From Rhodotorula mucilaginosa (lineage: Eukaryota > Basidiomycota > Microbotryomycetes > Sporidiobolales > Sporidiobolaceae), in assembly GCA_034406715.1 (NCBI GenBank), contig CP137869.1, positions 558,001-622,000 of the forward strand: a DNA stretch of 64,000 nucleotides, written 5' to 3'. Below are positions 43,947-55,078 of the stretch, in pieces. The notes beneath the pieces are model-generated. The model had not been told where the DNA came from. It ran no database searches and saw nothing but the letters and a program-made list of their open reading frames with translations. Position numbers and translations under genes: made by a program. Every line of letters starts with the position of its first letter. The stretch's first letter is position 1.

Positions 43947-46900
43947 ATGCAGGCGCTCGAATCGGCTCGGAGAGCGATAGAGCAGTTGGGTCTCGAAGTT
44001 CCTGTTGTGCGTTCTCTCCCTCTCTCCCTCGAGGCTCAGCTCCGACTCGCTGACATTCCCGAGCTCATACGCAGGACGCAGAATCGCAGCATGCTGTCCG
44101 CCCCGACTCGGACGCGCTCCATCTCTGGTTGGAATGCCTGCAGCTCCCCGAACAGAGCGAAGAGGATCTCGTACTGATCCTCCGCGCGATCCGTGTTTGT
44201 CGCTTTCAAACAGAGGTGAATCTGTCCTTACGTTCATACGCGCGCAAAGGATATTACTGACTCTGCCGTTCGACCACCTCTCGCCAGGACGCCGAGGCGA
44301 TCGTGGTCGCTGTCGCGAGACTTCTTCTCCCCGACAACCCGCTTCCAGTCCGTGGACAGGCTGCCGGATGCCTGCTCCAGTACATCAGCATCTGTAAAGC
44401 CGATGCAAGACAACGTACGGCGCCGGTCCTGCTGGCGAGCATCAGCAAGGCGCTCGGACCGATCAAATTCCAACTCGCCACCGGCGGCCAGAGACTCTAC
44501 CGCTTCGTCTCGACCTGCCTGCGCATCCTAGCCGTCCTCGTCAGCCAGACCCTCCTCAACGACGAGGACCAATGTCGCACTCTGGTCGGCGTCGTCGCAG
44601 CGTGGGTCTTTACTGGCACGCAAGCCCGATCCGGACTGGCAAGTCCCGCGCCGAACAAGAGTCGCATACCATCCACGACGCCCGGAGCGTCCCAACTCTC
44701 CTTTGGCGTCATGAGTGCGTTTGCTCAACAGTCCCCGCAGAAGCGAACGCCGAGACCGCGACAGAACTCGGACGCCAGCACGTCGGCGAGGTCGATCTCG
44801 CTCGCGTCGTCGCGCGGCGGTAGTGAAAACCGCCTGTCGGATTCCGAGTCCGAGACGGAGTCCGAGGCGGGTCAACCGTGGGACCGACAGCAAGTCGCCA
44901 GATACTCAGTGTTGTTTTTCAGTACCGGGCGACTAATGTCTTTGTCGCTGCTCCAGACGTCGTGCTGCCCAGCTTCGCCTCGACGCGCTTGGAGTCCTGC
45001 AAACGGTCGCTGCGGTAAGCACCTTTTCTTCAATCTCGGATAGGTTGCTTCTCCCACTGATCGATCCCCTCCTCCAACGTAGACGGATGCTCGAGTCCTC
45101 CACAAGCATTGGCACCTCTTCCTCGCCGACTCGCCCTTTCTGCGGAACCGCCCGACCTTCTTCTCCTTGATCGAATCCGACCCGTCAAGGACCGTCCGCA
45201 CTCGAGCAGCCCTCACTCTCAAATGCATGCTCGAAGGATCAGAAGCTTTCCTGGCGATAGCAGAGGAACGGTGCGTCGCTGATTCGCCCCGAGCTCGCTT
45301 GTCATCCTACCTGACCGACTTCCGTCATCAGGACAACCAAGGCCGCCTTTACGTCGCTCTCGCGTCAAGTCGGCGAAACCGTCGTCGAGATGCACCTCTC
45401 GCTCGCTCACTGCCTCGAACAGACCCCGACGGCGGTGGGTCAGATCGAAGCTCACCTCGCGCAGCTCTCACTCGCGGAAACTCTCGGACGAGTCGCACCT
45501 TACGGCAGGCTTCAACGACCTCTAGCATGGGCCCTCTCGAAAGCGATCATACCGCTGCTCCACCAAGATGGCAAGCTCTCGAGATTGCCCGCCTGTCTCA
45601 TTCGAAATCTTCCGGCTGATGGTCACTTTGTCTACGCAGACTCTCGACTTCTTCAGGGTGCCATCTTCGCGCTGTGCGCCATCACTCATCGGCAGATAGC
45701 AACATCCAGCAAGGCGCTGTTCGAGTGGCAAGCTCTCTTGTCGGCCGCGACGACCCTCCTCCACACCGACAAGGAACCCCGCGCATGGCAGCTCTTGAGC
45801 GCGATCGCCGAGTCGCAAACACCCGCAGATTGGTGAGCTCTCCTCTTCCGACCATAGAGGCCTTTGACACTAGCTCATGCTAATTTGTTGGACAGGTCCT
45901 CGACGCTCGACCGGGCGGCCGCAAAATTCGGGACCGTCGCTGCAGAAACTCAGCTTGCGCAGGTCTCGCTCGCCACCTCCCTCCTTCGCCTTGAACCGCC
46001 TGCAGCTCGCCAAAACGTGCTCTTGATCGTTTCCCAGGCGCTTCAGTCGCCGTATACCATTGTTGTCGCAGCCGCCTGTGCGGCCTTGTCGTTCCTCCAG
46101 GCGTGCGATCACAGCAGCATTGATCCCTGGACGACGGCCATCGCCCTCGTGGCATCTGCGGGTTCGAACGATATCACCCGGGCAGCCGTCCGCGCTATCG
46201 GCGTCATGGCCAAGGATCATCAACGGGATGGGCAGCTGCCCGAGCAAGTCCACGAGGCAGCCATTCTCGCTCTCTTGGCCCTTCTCGACTGCGACACCCC
46301 CTCGGAGTCGGCCACGTTTGATGCAACAGCGGATGCAGGCGAAACGACCTGGTCGTTGGCCAATCTCTGCGACCTTTTGCCGTCTCGGTGAGGTTATGCG
46401 CAAAATCCCACCAGCATCAAACCTCCGCGGCTGATCGTCTCTCGAGCCGCTGCAGCGCAACTCTGTCGTATTCGAATACGCGGCTCCTGGATCTTGCCAG
46501 CCTCTTGGCAGTCAGAGATGAAGACGACGAGCAGGTGCGCTGCCTGGAATCGGCGAAGAGCCACCCCGTCGCTCGAACTGTCCACTCACGAGCCCTCCTG
46601 TCCATCTCTAGATCGCGTCCAACGCATTCCGCATCATGACTAGCGTGTACAAGTGCCGTGCAGCTACAGTCGCTGCAGAGGCCACATCGACGAGCGCGGC
46701 GCTCTGCATCGGCATGAAGCATTCCGCTGCGAAAGTGCGTCCATCCTTCTGGCGATCGCACAATCTGATTGTTGACGTCGATTCCCTCTCCAGGTCCGAT
46801 GGAACGCATGCATCGCTGCATCAGCTTTCCTCGGCGCAACATCCGTTGGCGAGCCGACGTCGTCGACGCAGTCCGTGATCAAGACTTTGATCGACCGCCT

Positions 46901-47191
46901 CGCGCAAGATTCGAGCTACAAAGTCCGCATCCACGCCGCCAACGCTGTCATTGCTGTGTCGAGCACGACCAGCTACGAGCAGGAGCTCGTGCAAGTTTGC
47001 CGCACCGCGCTGGAGCAGCTCGAGGCTCAGCTCTCGACGTACGAGATTGCGAATCGCGAACGAGCGCATGCCGAAGTGCTGGTCAAGCGGGTGAGGCCGT
47101 TCGCTTCCATAACCTTCCTTCCGCTCGACTGGGAAACTGACCGTTTCCGTTCAACCAGGTCAAGACCCTCCTTTCCCGACGACCAAATTGA
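43947..47191 (+). CDS. HEAT-repeat protein of the HEATR6 family
   Basis: This is an all-helical solenoid protein whose cellular role is poorly known even in animals. Exon 1 is proposed as 43947-44006, exon 2 as 44075-44215 (SDALHLWLECLQLPEQSEED), and exon 3 starts at 44288 (AEAIVVAVARLLLPDNPLPV). An Arg/Ser-rich insert (44640-44880) precedes the conserved block: RRAAQLRLDALGVLQTVAA, HWHLFLADSPFLRN and DPSRTVRTRAALTLKCMLEG. This fits the DUF4042-type core of HEATR6. Later exons add HEAT helices (TIVVAAACAALSFLQACDH) and the C-terminal VRWNASAAF plus YKVRIHAANAVIAVSS pairs. The last exon is 47159-47191. Some junctions (44890-45000, 45290-45360 and 46390-46640) are approximate. The stop is 95 bases from the convergent TPT1 stop. 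Confidence 0.75.
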
Positions 47192-47285
47192 TCCAGCTCC
47201 TTCCCGACCCTCTTCTCCCCCGTCTCGTTGTTGTTGTAGAAGCAATATGCAGTCTTGCGCAAACGATCTAATTTCAGCTTTGAAG

Positions 47286-48386
47286 CTAGGCATCGGTTGG
47301 CGGCACCAGGACCTGCCCGTCCTTCTTGACCACCTTGGCAAAGTACTTTGGCGGCACGACCCCGTCGATCCCGGCCGTCAACACGACGTTGTTCGTCGAG
47401 GTGTAGATCGCGATCCCGTCTGCAGGGTGTCTCTCGAGTATCAGCGACGAGTGTCCCAGCAGCGTAGAGATCAGGCTGCGCCAGAACTCACCCGCGAGCA
47501 ACTGCGCCACATCGAGGAAGATGAAGAGATCGCAGTTTGTGCGCATTCCTGCCGGGGCCGAGGGTTCTATGAGCGCGCGAATCGTTGTTAAGGGGTCAAA
47601 GGGGGCAAGACGTACCACTGATCACGCCCGACTCGCCCGCGAGTCCGATCGCGCAGTGGATGTGGTTCCGGGTCATGACCTTCAAGCCTTCCTTCTCTGC
47701 GACGGCGGCGGAAGACCGAGTCAGATCTGAGGAAATTGAGAGGATGGTGCTATGGTGAACGCACCGATCGCGGGCCATAACCGGAAGTAGGTCCCGTGCA
47801 CCATGACGGGCACTTGCTCTGCCCTTTCGACCGGCTTCAACTCGAGCGCCTCGACCTGCGCCGTCGGACGCATTGTCCCCCGTCAATGACCTGATGCACC
47901 ACGTAGCAACGTTCAGGAGAAAGGGTTACCTTGACCGAGTGACCCTGGTTTGCCCGGATCCAGAGTTCGTCTGCGCCGTCCGGACCTGTCGGTTCTGCCT
48001 GGAGGGTGAACCTCTGCTTGGCGTTGTCGCGGACGATCCGTTCGAGCGTCTCCATGTCGCAGCCTTTAAGTTTTGGTCGCTTCATCTGCACATGCACATT
48101 GTCGTGTGAGCGAGGCGGCGCTCGAAGAGGAGGAGAAGCGAGGACTGACGAGATCCTCGACTCGGACAAAGCCGTCCGGTCTCAGCTTGAGGCCCTCCTT
48201 GGCCGCTCCGTGTCGCAGGATGTAGCTCAGCGTCTTGCTCCAGCGCGTGTCGGGGTCATCGGCGGGGCGGCCTCGAGCGCTCTTGGGCACTTTCGGAGCA
48301 GGAGCAGCGCCGCTGTCCGCGACGGCGGGAGCAGGAGCAGCTGTCGATGTGCTTGCAACGGGTGCAGTCGTCGGTTCAGCAGACAT
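47286..48386 (-). CDS. TPT1: tRNA 2'-phosphotransferase
   Basis: It removes the splice-junction 2'-phosphate from tRNA, transferring it to NAD+, in the last step of fungal tRNA splicing. The start is MSAEPTTAPV (48386). An in-frame extension to 48446 exists. After an Ala/Pro leader comes RWSKTLSYILRHGAAKEGLK, then LRPDGFVRVEDL. An exon near 48090-47890 has IVRDNAKQRFTLQAE and IRANQGHSVKV. The next has MTRNHIHCAIG and VISGMRTNCDLFIFLDVAQ. The end has TNNVVLTAGIDGVVPPKYFA, then KV. The Arg-His pair of LRHG, the Arg of IRANQGHS and the Arg of GMR correspond to the family's four catalytic residues. Three to four short introns. It is convergent with the HEATR6-like gene. Confidence 0.93.
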
Positions 48387-48686
48387 GGCCTTTGAGAGCA
48401 GAATCGCAAGTGACCAAGAGGTCAAAGAACTCGACGAAGTTGACATTTTTTGGTCGGCCAAGGTGCGAAGGGTGCAACAGGGATGCTACAACAAAAAGAA
48501 GGAGCGGGCTTTATAAGGAGACGCGGAAGCTTGTAAAGGGGAGAGGAGGGGGTATGTATTGTCGAGATCCTTTTCGGGACGGGCTGAGTGGGCACACACA
48601 ACAAGGGCGGGGGTACGACAGCTATGCTGGAACCGATAAAGAGGAACAAAAAGTTTGCGGGGAGGGTGGGGGTATGTTTGGCGCGT
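48387..48686. other. Spacer between TPT1 start and CAF40 stop
   Basis: This is exactly 300 bases. It contains the TPT1 promoter and, from about 48520, the purine-rich (plus-strand) 3' flank of CAF40. No further gene. Confidence 0.55.
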
Positions 48687-50149
48687 CTAGGCGCCCTCGA
48701 CGCGGTCGGACAAATTGAGGAGGAGGGTGGCGAGACACCGCTTGGTGACCATGTCGCCCTTGAGCAACGGCGAAAAGGTCGCGTCGCGGAGCGGTTCGGG
48801 CAAGCACGCGCGGAGGGCCTCGCGCGCGCGCAAGTTGTCGCTCAGGCGGAGGTAGCACCGGACGACGTGCTTCAAGAGGCGGACGGCCTGCGTCTCGACG
48901 AGTTGCTGCACCATGCTGCTCAGGACGGTCCCGACCGCGTAGAAGCGCTCGTACGTCTGGCAGATGTACGACAGTCCGGTCTGACGGCGTTGGCAAAGAG
49001 TCAGTGCACAGTCTCGGCGCGAACGGACAAAGAGGGCTGCGCACCTCGTCGAGGAGAATCTTTTGAACGATAAAGATGGCGACCGTTTTCGACAGTTCGG
49101 ACCCGGTCTCCATGATGCGGAGGCAGAGCGGGATGATCTCGGTCGACAAGAGAAAGTTGATGACGTCGCTGTTGTCGTTCTGCTTGACGAGCGCGCCGAT
49201 GACGCCGAGCGAAGTCAGGCGGAGGTACTCGAACGGGCGCGTTTTCGAGGTCGTGTTGAGGAACGGATACAGGAACAAGGGGATGTGGGCAGACAGGAAG
49301 AGGGAGCGCGTGTCGTTGTGCGAGGCGACGCATTGCAGGAGGGCGAGGGCGTTGCAGACCCGGTTCGAGGCGTGCGCCGTCAGCGAAGGCGGAGCGAGGA
49401 GCGGGTACACCGACACGATCTCTTGCAGCAGCGCCGACATGACGCCTTGATTTCCGGGTGCAGGCGGGTCAGCAGGGCGCGGTTATCTGGGCAAATGAGC
49501 TGCACGCACCGAAAGAGTGCCAGAGGACGAGGGCGAGGTCGTCCCACTGCTCGCGCTTCTTGCTCAGCTCCAAGAGGGCCGCCTCGCGCGTGTCGGGGTT
49601 CATCAAGTCGACGATGAGGTAGTAAACTTTTTCGTTTTCCGACTGGGCGGTGCCCATGCTGTTGGCGCCACCTCCCGGGACGCTGCCCGGCTGGATGAGC
49701 GAGCTGGTCGCGGCGAGGGGGAGTCCGCCCTGGAGGAGCAACTTGCCGCCTCCGCCGCCGGAAGGGGCGCCTCCCGCGCCGCCACCTCCTCCAAGGCCGA
49801 CGAGACCATTAGGGAGGCCGGGAGTCTCTGATCTCGAGAGAGCTCCTCCTCCTCCGCTGCTCGCACCTCGACCGTGACCACCACCACCGCCGCCGCCGCC
49901 GGCACCACCGTCTGCGCGGTCCATGGCGTTGACAGCGGCAGACGAGACGATGACACCGGACGGCAAGCCCGGGTTGTTGATCGAGTGCGAGATGGAGAGC
50001 GGGAGGTGACCGGACGACGACGACGACCACGGGTCGGCGGCATGGTTGACGTGCGGCGACAGCGGGTCGCTCGGCGGTGGTTGCTGCTGGGCAGCAGCCG
50101 AGCTTGGCCTGCTGTTGAGCGCCGACAGCAAGGCAGAGGCGTTACTCAT
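48687..50149 (-). CDS. CAF40: CCR4-NOT subunit CAF40/CNOT9 (Rcd1)
   Basis: This is an armadillo-repeat subunit of the CCR4-NOT deadenylase complex that docks Trp-containing partners. Three exons fit in frame: 50149-49510, 49445-49045 and 48980-48687, giving 444 residues. The Rcd1 core starts near 49630 ([20 protein letters not shown]) and continues with [20 protein letters not shown], then [67 protein letters not shown] and [13 protein letters not shown]. It ends [18 protein letters not shown]. The family core is extremely conserved. The N-terminal ~170 residues are a Gly/Gln/Pro/Ser-rich low-complexity extension, as in several fungal Caf40 proteins. Confidence 0.95.
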
Positions 50150-50395
50150 GTGGGCTCCTCTCTCGGGGCGGCGTCGAGTTGCTGGTGAGTGCCTGTCCCC
50201 CTCCGTTGAATCTCTCCTCTAGATGTCGAGCCGAGCTCTGGGCTCGCTGCCGAGTGCGAGCGTGCAAAGACGACGATTGGACGGCGATCAGACTCGAGTG
50301 CGGCGGTGCGGCACCCGGCGGTTCGCGGCACGGAGTCGAGAGATCCTCGACCCAATTTCGTTTATTCTCTCGCAGATCATTGACACAGAGGTAAA

Positions 50396-51014
50396 TTATG
50401 CGAACATTCCAATACCAAAAATGGCATTGCATGCATCGACTAGAGAGAAAAAGAGAGAGAGAGAGAGAAGCGCTCGAGGGGGGACTTCGCTCTTTGAGGT
50501 TGGCGTGGCGTCGAGAGCTCCTCCCGTTTCAGCGCTTTTCCGTACGCACGTCGACAGTCTGCTTTTTGTCATCTCCCCGAAAGAATGAATAAGACCTGAC
50601 CTTGGGACCGAATTGTCGCCGCCTGCTCCAGCGTGCTCGCGCTCGAGCTCGGCAACACGCTTTTTGTAAGCGCGACGCGCCGGCCGGGCAGCTTTGCGGT
50701 ATGCACTCGGCGGCAGGTTCGTTTCGACGAGACTCGAGTCCTGGACTGTGGCGGCTTGGAGCGCGTTCCGCAAAACGGCTTCGAGCATCCCGCTTCAGCC
50801 CCTGCTTTCGGAGGGTAGGAGCCTTGCGTCCGTACCCGGTCCGCCCTCGGCGGCGGCCAGGGCGCTTGATGCCGCGGCGCGAACCAACTGTAGCGAAGTT
50901 AGCATCGGGAAGCGCTGTGCCGGCCTTCGGGGTCCGCAATCGCAGAAGTCCCAGCGACTTTTCGTGGCTTCTTCTGCGCTTGCGCTCCGTGCGAGCAGCG
51001 TGTAAAGCGGACAT
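50396..51014 (-). other. Possible small basic protein gene; unproven
   Basis: Minus-strand frames here change between reading frames with plausible splice points. MSALHAARTERKRRRSHEKS begins at 51014, LVRAAASSALAAAEGGPGTD follows an ACAG acceptor near 50895, and LPPSAYRKAARPARRAYKKR is followed by VAELEREHAGAGG near 50715-50630. Together they could form a short Arg/Ala-rich protein, perhaps with a mitochondrial-type leader, ending near 50600. I recognise no family. The region would otherwise be an unusually long promoter for CAF40 (950 bases). Confidence 0.25.
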
Positions 51015-51101
51015 CGCGGGGGCAGCACCGTTCAGTTCCGAGGGCTGTAGTCAAGCTGTAAACATGTCATTGCAGAAAATGAAGAGAAACAAGAAATGTA
51101 C

Positions 51102-52745
51102 TCAATCGACCCTCAGCAGCTCAAACAGTTCCTCCAACTCCTCCCCGTTGAGGTCGTCCAACATGCCCCCTTCGAGGACAACCTCGAGCATGCTGTCAAG
51201 GCACGCGAGGATTTCGGCGTTCGTGTAGCCCGCATTGAGGCAGTAGTCCGCGAACTCGGCTCCGGAGAGACTTCCGTTGGCGATGCCTTCGGCCAGCGCG
51301 GCGGTCGTGACGAATCCGTCCTCCTCTGCGTCTTTGTCCGGGGGCATGTAGTTCGTCAACTCGCGCATGCGCTTGAGGAAGTCCGGCCAGGTCAGGGCCG
51401 CGGGGTCCGAAATGTCGAGCTCTTGCAAGATGTGGTCGAAGGGGAGAACAGGACGCGTCGGTGTCAAGTGCGCATCGAGCACCGAGTTGATCGAGCTGTA
51501 GAGTGCTTCGAGAGTATACACCCTCCCGACTGCGGCCGAGACCGCAGGGTAACTCGCAGTCGAGATGGCCGTGTCGCCGAGCCGGATCACACCTCCTTGC
51601 TCGACGACCGTGATGAGGGCTTGTACAATAGCGTATCTCAAGGCGATGCACTCGAGGAGGCGCGACACAGACTGCGTGAGTAAGGCTCCGTGCGAAGTCG
51701 GCAAGTCTTCAAGCTGAGCCTCCGTAAACCGGGCAGCCCAGGTCTGGTGACCTTTCCACAGCGTGGATGTCCTAATGTAAGGATGAGCGAGGTCCACAAA
51801 GTTGGTCTTCCATGGACTGAGAAGGAAATTTGACCGCGGAGTCTTGAACTCGACGCGGTCCTCGAGGCGGTTGGAATGCAAACTGATGGCTTTCGTGCCG
51901 TTCAGGATCGAGCACGCGATGTTGATGTTCTCGTTCTGGATATAAGCGAGCGACACTGGAAAGGAATAGCCTCAGGAGCGGAACTGCTCAGCGCGTAAGC
52001 GGGAGTCACGCACAAGCCGCAAAAGACCGCAAGACATCGATGCGCGCAGCGGACCAGGCGGGTACAGTGTCCTGCTCGCCAACGGGTACCGGCCCGTCAT
52101 AGTCCGGAGCATCCTCCGCGACAGCAGTTGCGGCGTCAAACCCGGTGTCGCTGCCTCCGCAGAGCGGCGAGGCCTCCTGCAGGACACCAAATGGTCGGTT
52201 GCGACGATCATGCCACGGCATCAAATGCCGAGACACACCTCTTTGAGCGTCACGAACAGAGTCTTGACAGAGTCATACTGGCTCCCGCTCGGCAGCGGCG
52301 GTTCACGCTCGATATGCTTGACCGCCTTTTCAAACTCGCAAGCGCGCCAATGCCAGATCCACCAAGTCGGCCCGCGCTCGCCAGCATCGAGATCGTTGAT
52401 CAACTGCGTGTGTTTCAGGCTTGGGCACTGCGAGCGGTCGAGACAGGCGACAATGTTGGCGAAAACAGGCTGCGGTTGTTGGGCGAGGGTTTGACGACGT
52501 TGCAGAGCCGGTGCGAGCAGATGCTGCAGGACCTCCAACGTCGAAACGGGTTCTTGCGGCGGCAGCTTGAGGTGAGTGCGGGCGTCCTCGACCGCGCTGG
52601 CGAGCGACAGGCCGCCGAGGGCGACGGTACGGTACACGTAGGCGTTCAGCTCCTTTTGGCGGACCGCCGGGATGAATTGGTCGGTCCAGTCGATGGGCAG
52701 GTTGTGGCACCCGAGGCCGGGCTGCCAGTAGCTCGAGTGCTGCAT
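51102..52745 (-). CDS. Uncharacterised protein, probably conserved in basidiomycetes
   Basis: The start MQHSSYWQPGLGCHNLPIDW (52745) leads to WTDQFIPAVRQKELNAYVYR. A helical region with WWIWHWRACEFEKAVKHIER then continues to about 52223. After a short intron, exons around 52200-51960 carry an acidic segment (DAPDYDGPVPVGEQD). A further exon from about 51955 to 51102 reads SLAYIQNENINIACSILNGT, FLLSPWKTNFVDLAHPYIR, WAARFTEAQLEDLPTSHGAL and LTWPDFLKRMRELTNYMPPD. It ends in an acidic helical tail (DLNGEELEELFELLRVD). Trp-rich, well-structured composition and consistent splice signals argue for a real gene. I cannot name the family. Confidence 0.7.
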
Positions 52746-53509
52746 CGGTACCCGTCGGAGCGGCAAAGTCCTGACGTACGAGATGAAAGTAGGAACAAGG
52801 GCCCGCTTGGGAGGCTGACGTCGGCTCGCTGATCTTGTATTCGCAGTTAGGGATACTTGTATAAGCATTTGATTACTAATCCTTTGACCGCCGCCTGGAG
52901 AGCCTCGACTCAGTCTCGCAGTCTCGTCTGGTCTGTATATGCACAGGTCCAAGCATTCTTCCAGACCATAGTAATCTCCTAGAAGCAAGAGCGAAAGAGA
53001 GAGGAGAGAGCTCGGAGAAAGAGAGCGAGCGCTGAGGTGAGCGAGTCGCGCGCCGAGGCGACAAGTTCGAGCTGGCCGTCGAATCGACTTCTCCTTCGGA
53101 ACACCCACCCACTCCGACATCAAGCTAGTCGTACGCTCAGTCCCTCACTCGTATCAGCTGCTCAGTCTCCAACACGCACGCCATCTCGCCCACCCGCCGA
53201 CGAGGCGCCCATCGGTCGGCACGCGCGCACGAGATCGCAAAACTCGGGGGCGAGCGCAGGGCGTCGGCGCACTCGATCTGGGCAGCGGCCACGGCGCCAT
53301 GGAGGGATACACGGGGCGGGTCAGATGGTGCTGGATATAGTTGGAGGGATTCAGCAGGCGCGGACAGGCGCCACGCGGTCGCCAGTCAGCAGGTGCGCAC
53401 CGAGTCAGTCGAGCACAGGTGCTGACCAACCTCGCTCCCTTTTCCTTCAACCGCCTCTCTCTTGCTCTCCAATACCTTCCCCGACACTTTCATAACCGCC
53501 AACAGTAAA
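52746..53509. other. Divergent intergenic region, unknown gene / RPL10
   Basis: This is 764 bases without a supported gene. Minus-strand frames continuing from the unknown gene (to 53123) are low-complexity leader. The right part should contain the strong promoter expected for a ribosomal-protein gene. I could not assign specific elements. Confidence 0.5.
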
Positions 53510-54670
53510 ATGGGTACGTTGGCCATCTCTTCCGCCGTGTCCGTGTGACCCGCCCCGGGCTCTCGCAGCCTGCTTGGGAACTTAGGCTGATGATGAGGGG
53601 GGGGGGGGGGGGACTATACGCTACAGGTCGCCGTCCTGCGAGGTGCTACAGGTACTGCAAGAACAAGCCGTACCCTAAGAGTCGGTACAACCGTGGTGTT
53701 CCCGACCCGAAGATCCGCATCTTCGACCTGGTAAGCCGAAATTCCGAAATTTCGCCGAAACCGCGGGTTCTCGGGGCTCTACGGCCGTACTGACACTCTC
53801 TACGGTATCTATAGGGTCGCAAGAAGGCCGGTGTCGATGAGTTCCCCTTCTGGTGGGTCTAGAGCGGACGACCGCGGAGTGGCGGAAAATGGGCGAGGCA
53901 GCGGTCAACAAGGGGCTGACCCGTTCCTGCCTGTGCACAGCGCTCACCTCGTCTCGAACGAGTACGAGCAGCTCTCGTCGGAGGCGCTCGAGGCCGCCCG
54001 TATTTGCGCCAACAAATACGTCGTGAAGAACTCGGGCAAGGACTCGTTCCACCTCCGCGTCCGCGCCCACCCGTTCCACGTCATTCGGATCAACAAGATG
54101 CTTTCGTGCGCCGGTGCGGATAGGCTGCAGACCGGTATGCGTGGCGCGTGGGGCAAGCCGTACGGCACCGTCGCTCGTGTCAACATTGGCCAGATCATCC
54201 TCTCGATCCGTTGCAAGGACTCGAACAAGGCCATCGTCCTCGAGGCTCTCCGTCGTGCCCAGTACAAGGTGCGTTCGTTCTTGGCGCAGCTCCGGGCCTC
54301 GATTTACTGACCTTCTCCTCCCTCCCCTCCTTCGCCCTCCTCCTTCCTTCCTTTCTTCACCCTCGCCTTCCCCCATGAACAGTTCCCGGGTCGCCAGAAG
54401 ATCATCATCTCGAAGAAGTGGGGTTTCACCAACCTCTCGCGCGCCGAGTACCTCGAGAAGCGTTCGATTGCCCAGCCGGACGGTGCCTACGTTCAGGTGC
54501 GTTAGGCTTTCCGCACCTTCCCTTCGACGAGGGTGCTTCCGGCGGCCTTGATGGATTCTCCGCCCTTGGCCCTTCGGACCGCGGTTGCTGACCTCCTCCC
54601 CGAGCAGTTCGTCACCCCGCACGGCCCGCTTGTCGACAACCTCAAGCGTCTCGAGAAGATCGGCGTCTAA
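53510..54670 (+). CDS. RPL10: 60S ribosomal protein L10 (uL16)
   Basis: This is a large-subunit protein added last in 60S maturation, which sits near the P site and central protuberance. Six exons fit: 53510-53513, 53627-53730, 53815-53852, 53941-54268, 54383-54496 and 54608-54670, giving 216 residues. Exon 1 is only ATG plus one base. Conserved segments are [60 protein letters not shown]-like sequence (here beginning HVIRINK), [19 protein letters not shown], and [13 protein letters not shown]. Intron 1 carries a run of 16 G (53597-53612). A start codon split off by an early intron is common among fungal ribosomal-protein genes. Confidence 0.95.
53597..53612 (+). repeat. G16 homopolymer inside RPL10 intron 1
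   Basis: Sixteen consecutive G lie on the coding strand, 14 bases before the intron's 3' splice site. Such tracts can form G-quadruplexes. They are also length-unstable and prone to sequencing error, so the exact count is uncertain. Confidence 0.7.
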
Positions 54671-55078
54671 ATGACGGAGGTCGGATCCTTGGTGGTGTCG
54701 CTGTTTTGCCTGCAACGAAAGGCTTTTCTCCATGCATCCGGTCTTCCGAACGTTGCCTTGCGATGCCTTGCGAAAGCTTGCCGTGCATCCCGGCTACCAG
54801 CGCTACGCTACCTGGAGGAACGGCGCGAGGACCACGGACTTGCACGGACGGGAAAGGAAAATCTGTCCTTCCGATTTTCCCCAATATACATCCTCGCCTC
54901 GCGCCTCGCACCAAGTTGCGTCTGCTTCAGATGCGCCTGTCGTGCCTGAAATGATATAGCGTTGACTGCATAGTGAGATCCTCGCAAACGAGAGAAATCC
55001 ATGATCCTCCTGATCATGCTCATCGGCTCCGCCGCTCCGTCTCCGACTTCTCGCGCGCCAAGGACCCCGACGTGAACC
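54671..55078. other. Intergenic region between RPL10 and CBP3
   Basis: About 400 bases with short frames only. It should hold the RPL10 3' UTR and the CBP3 promoter. Nothing further is recognised. Confidence 0.55.
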
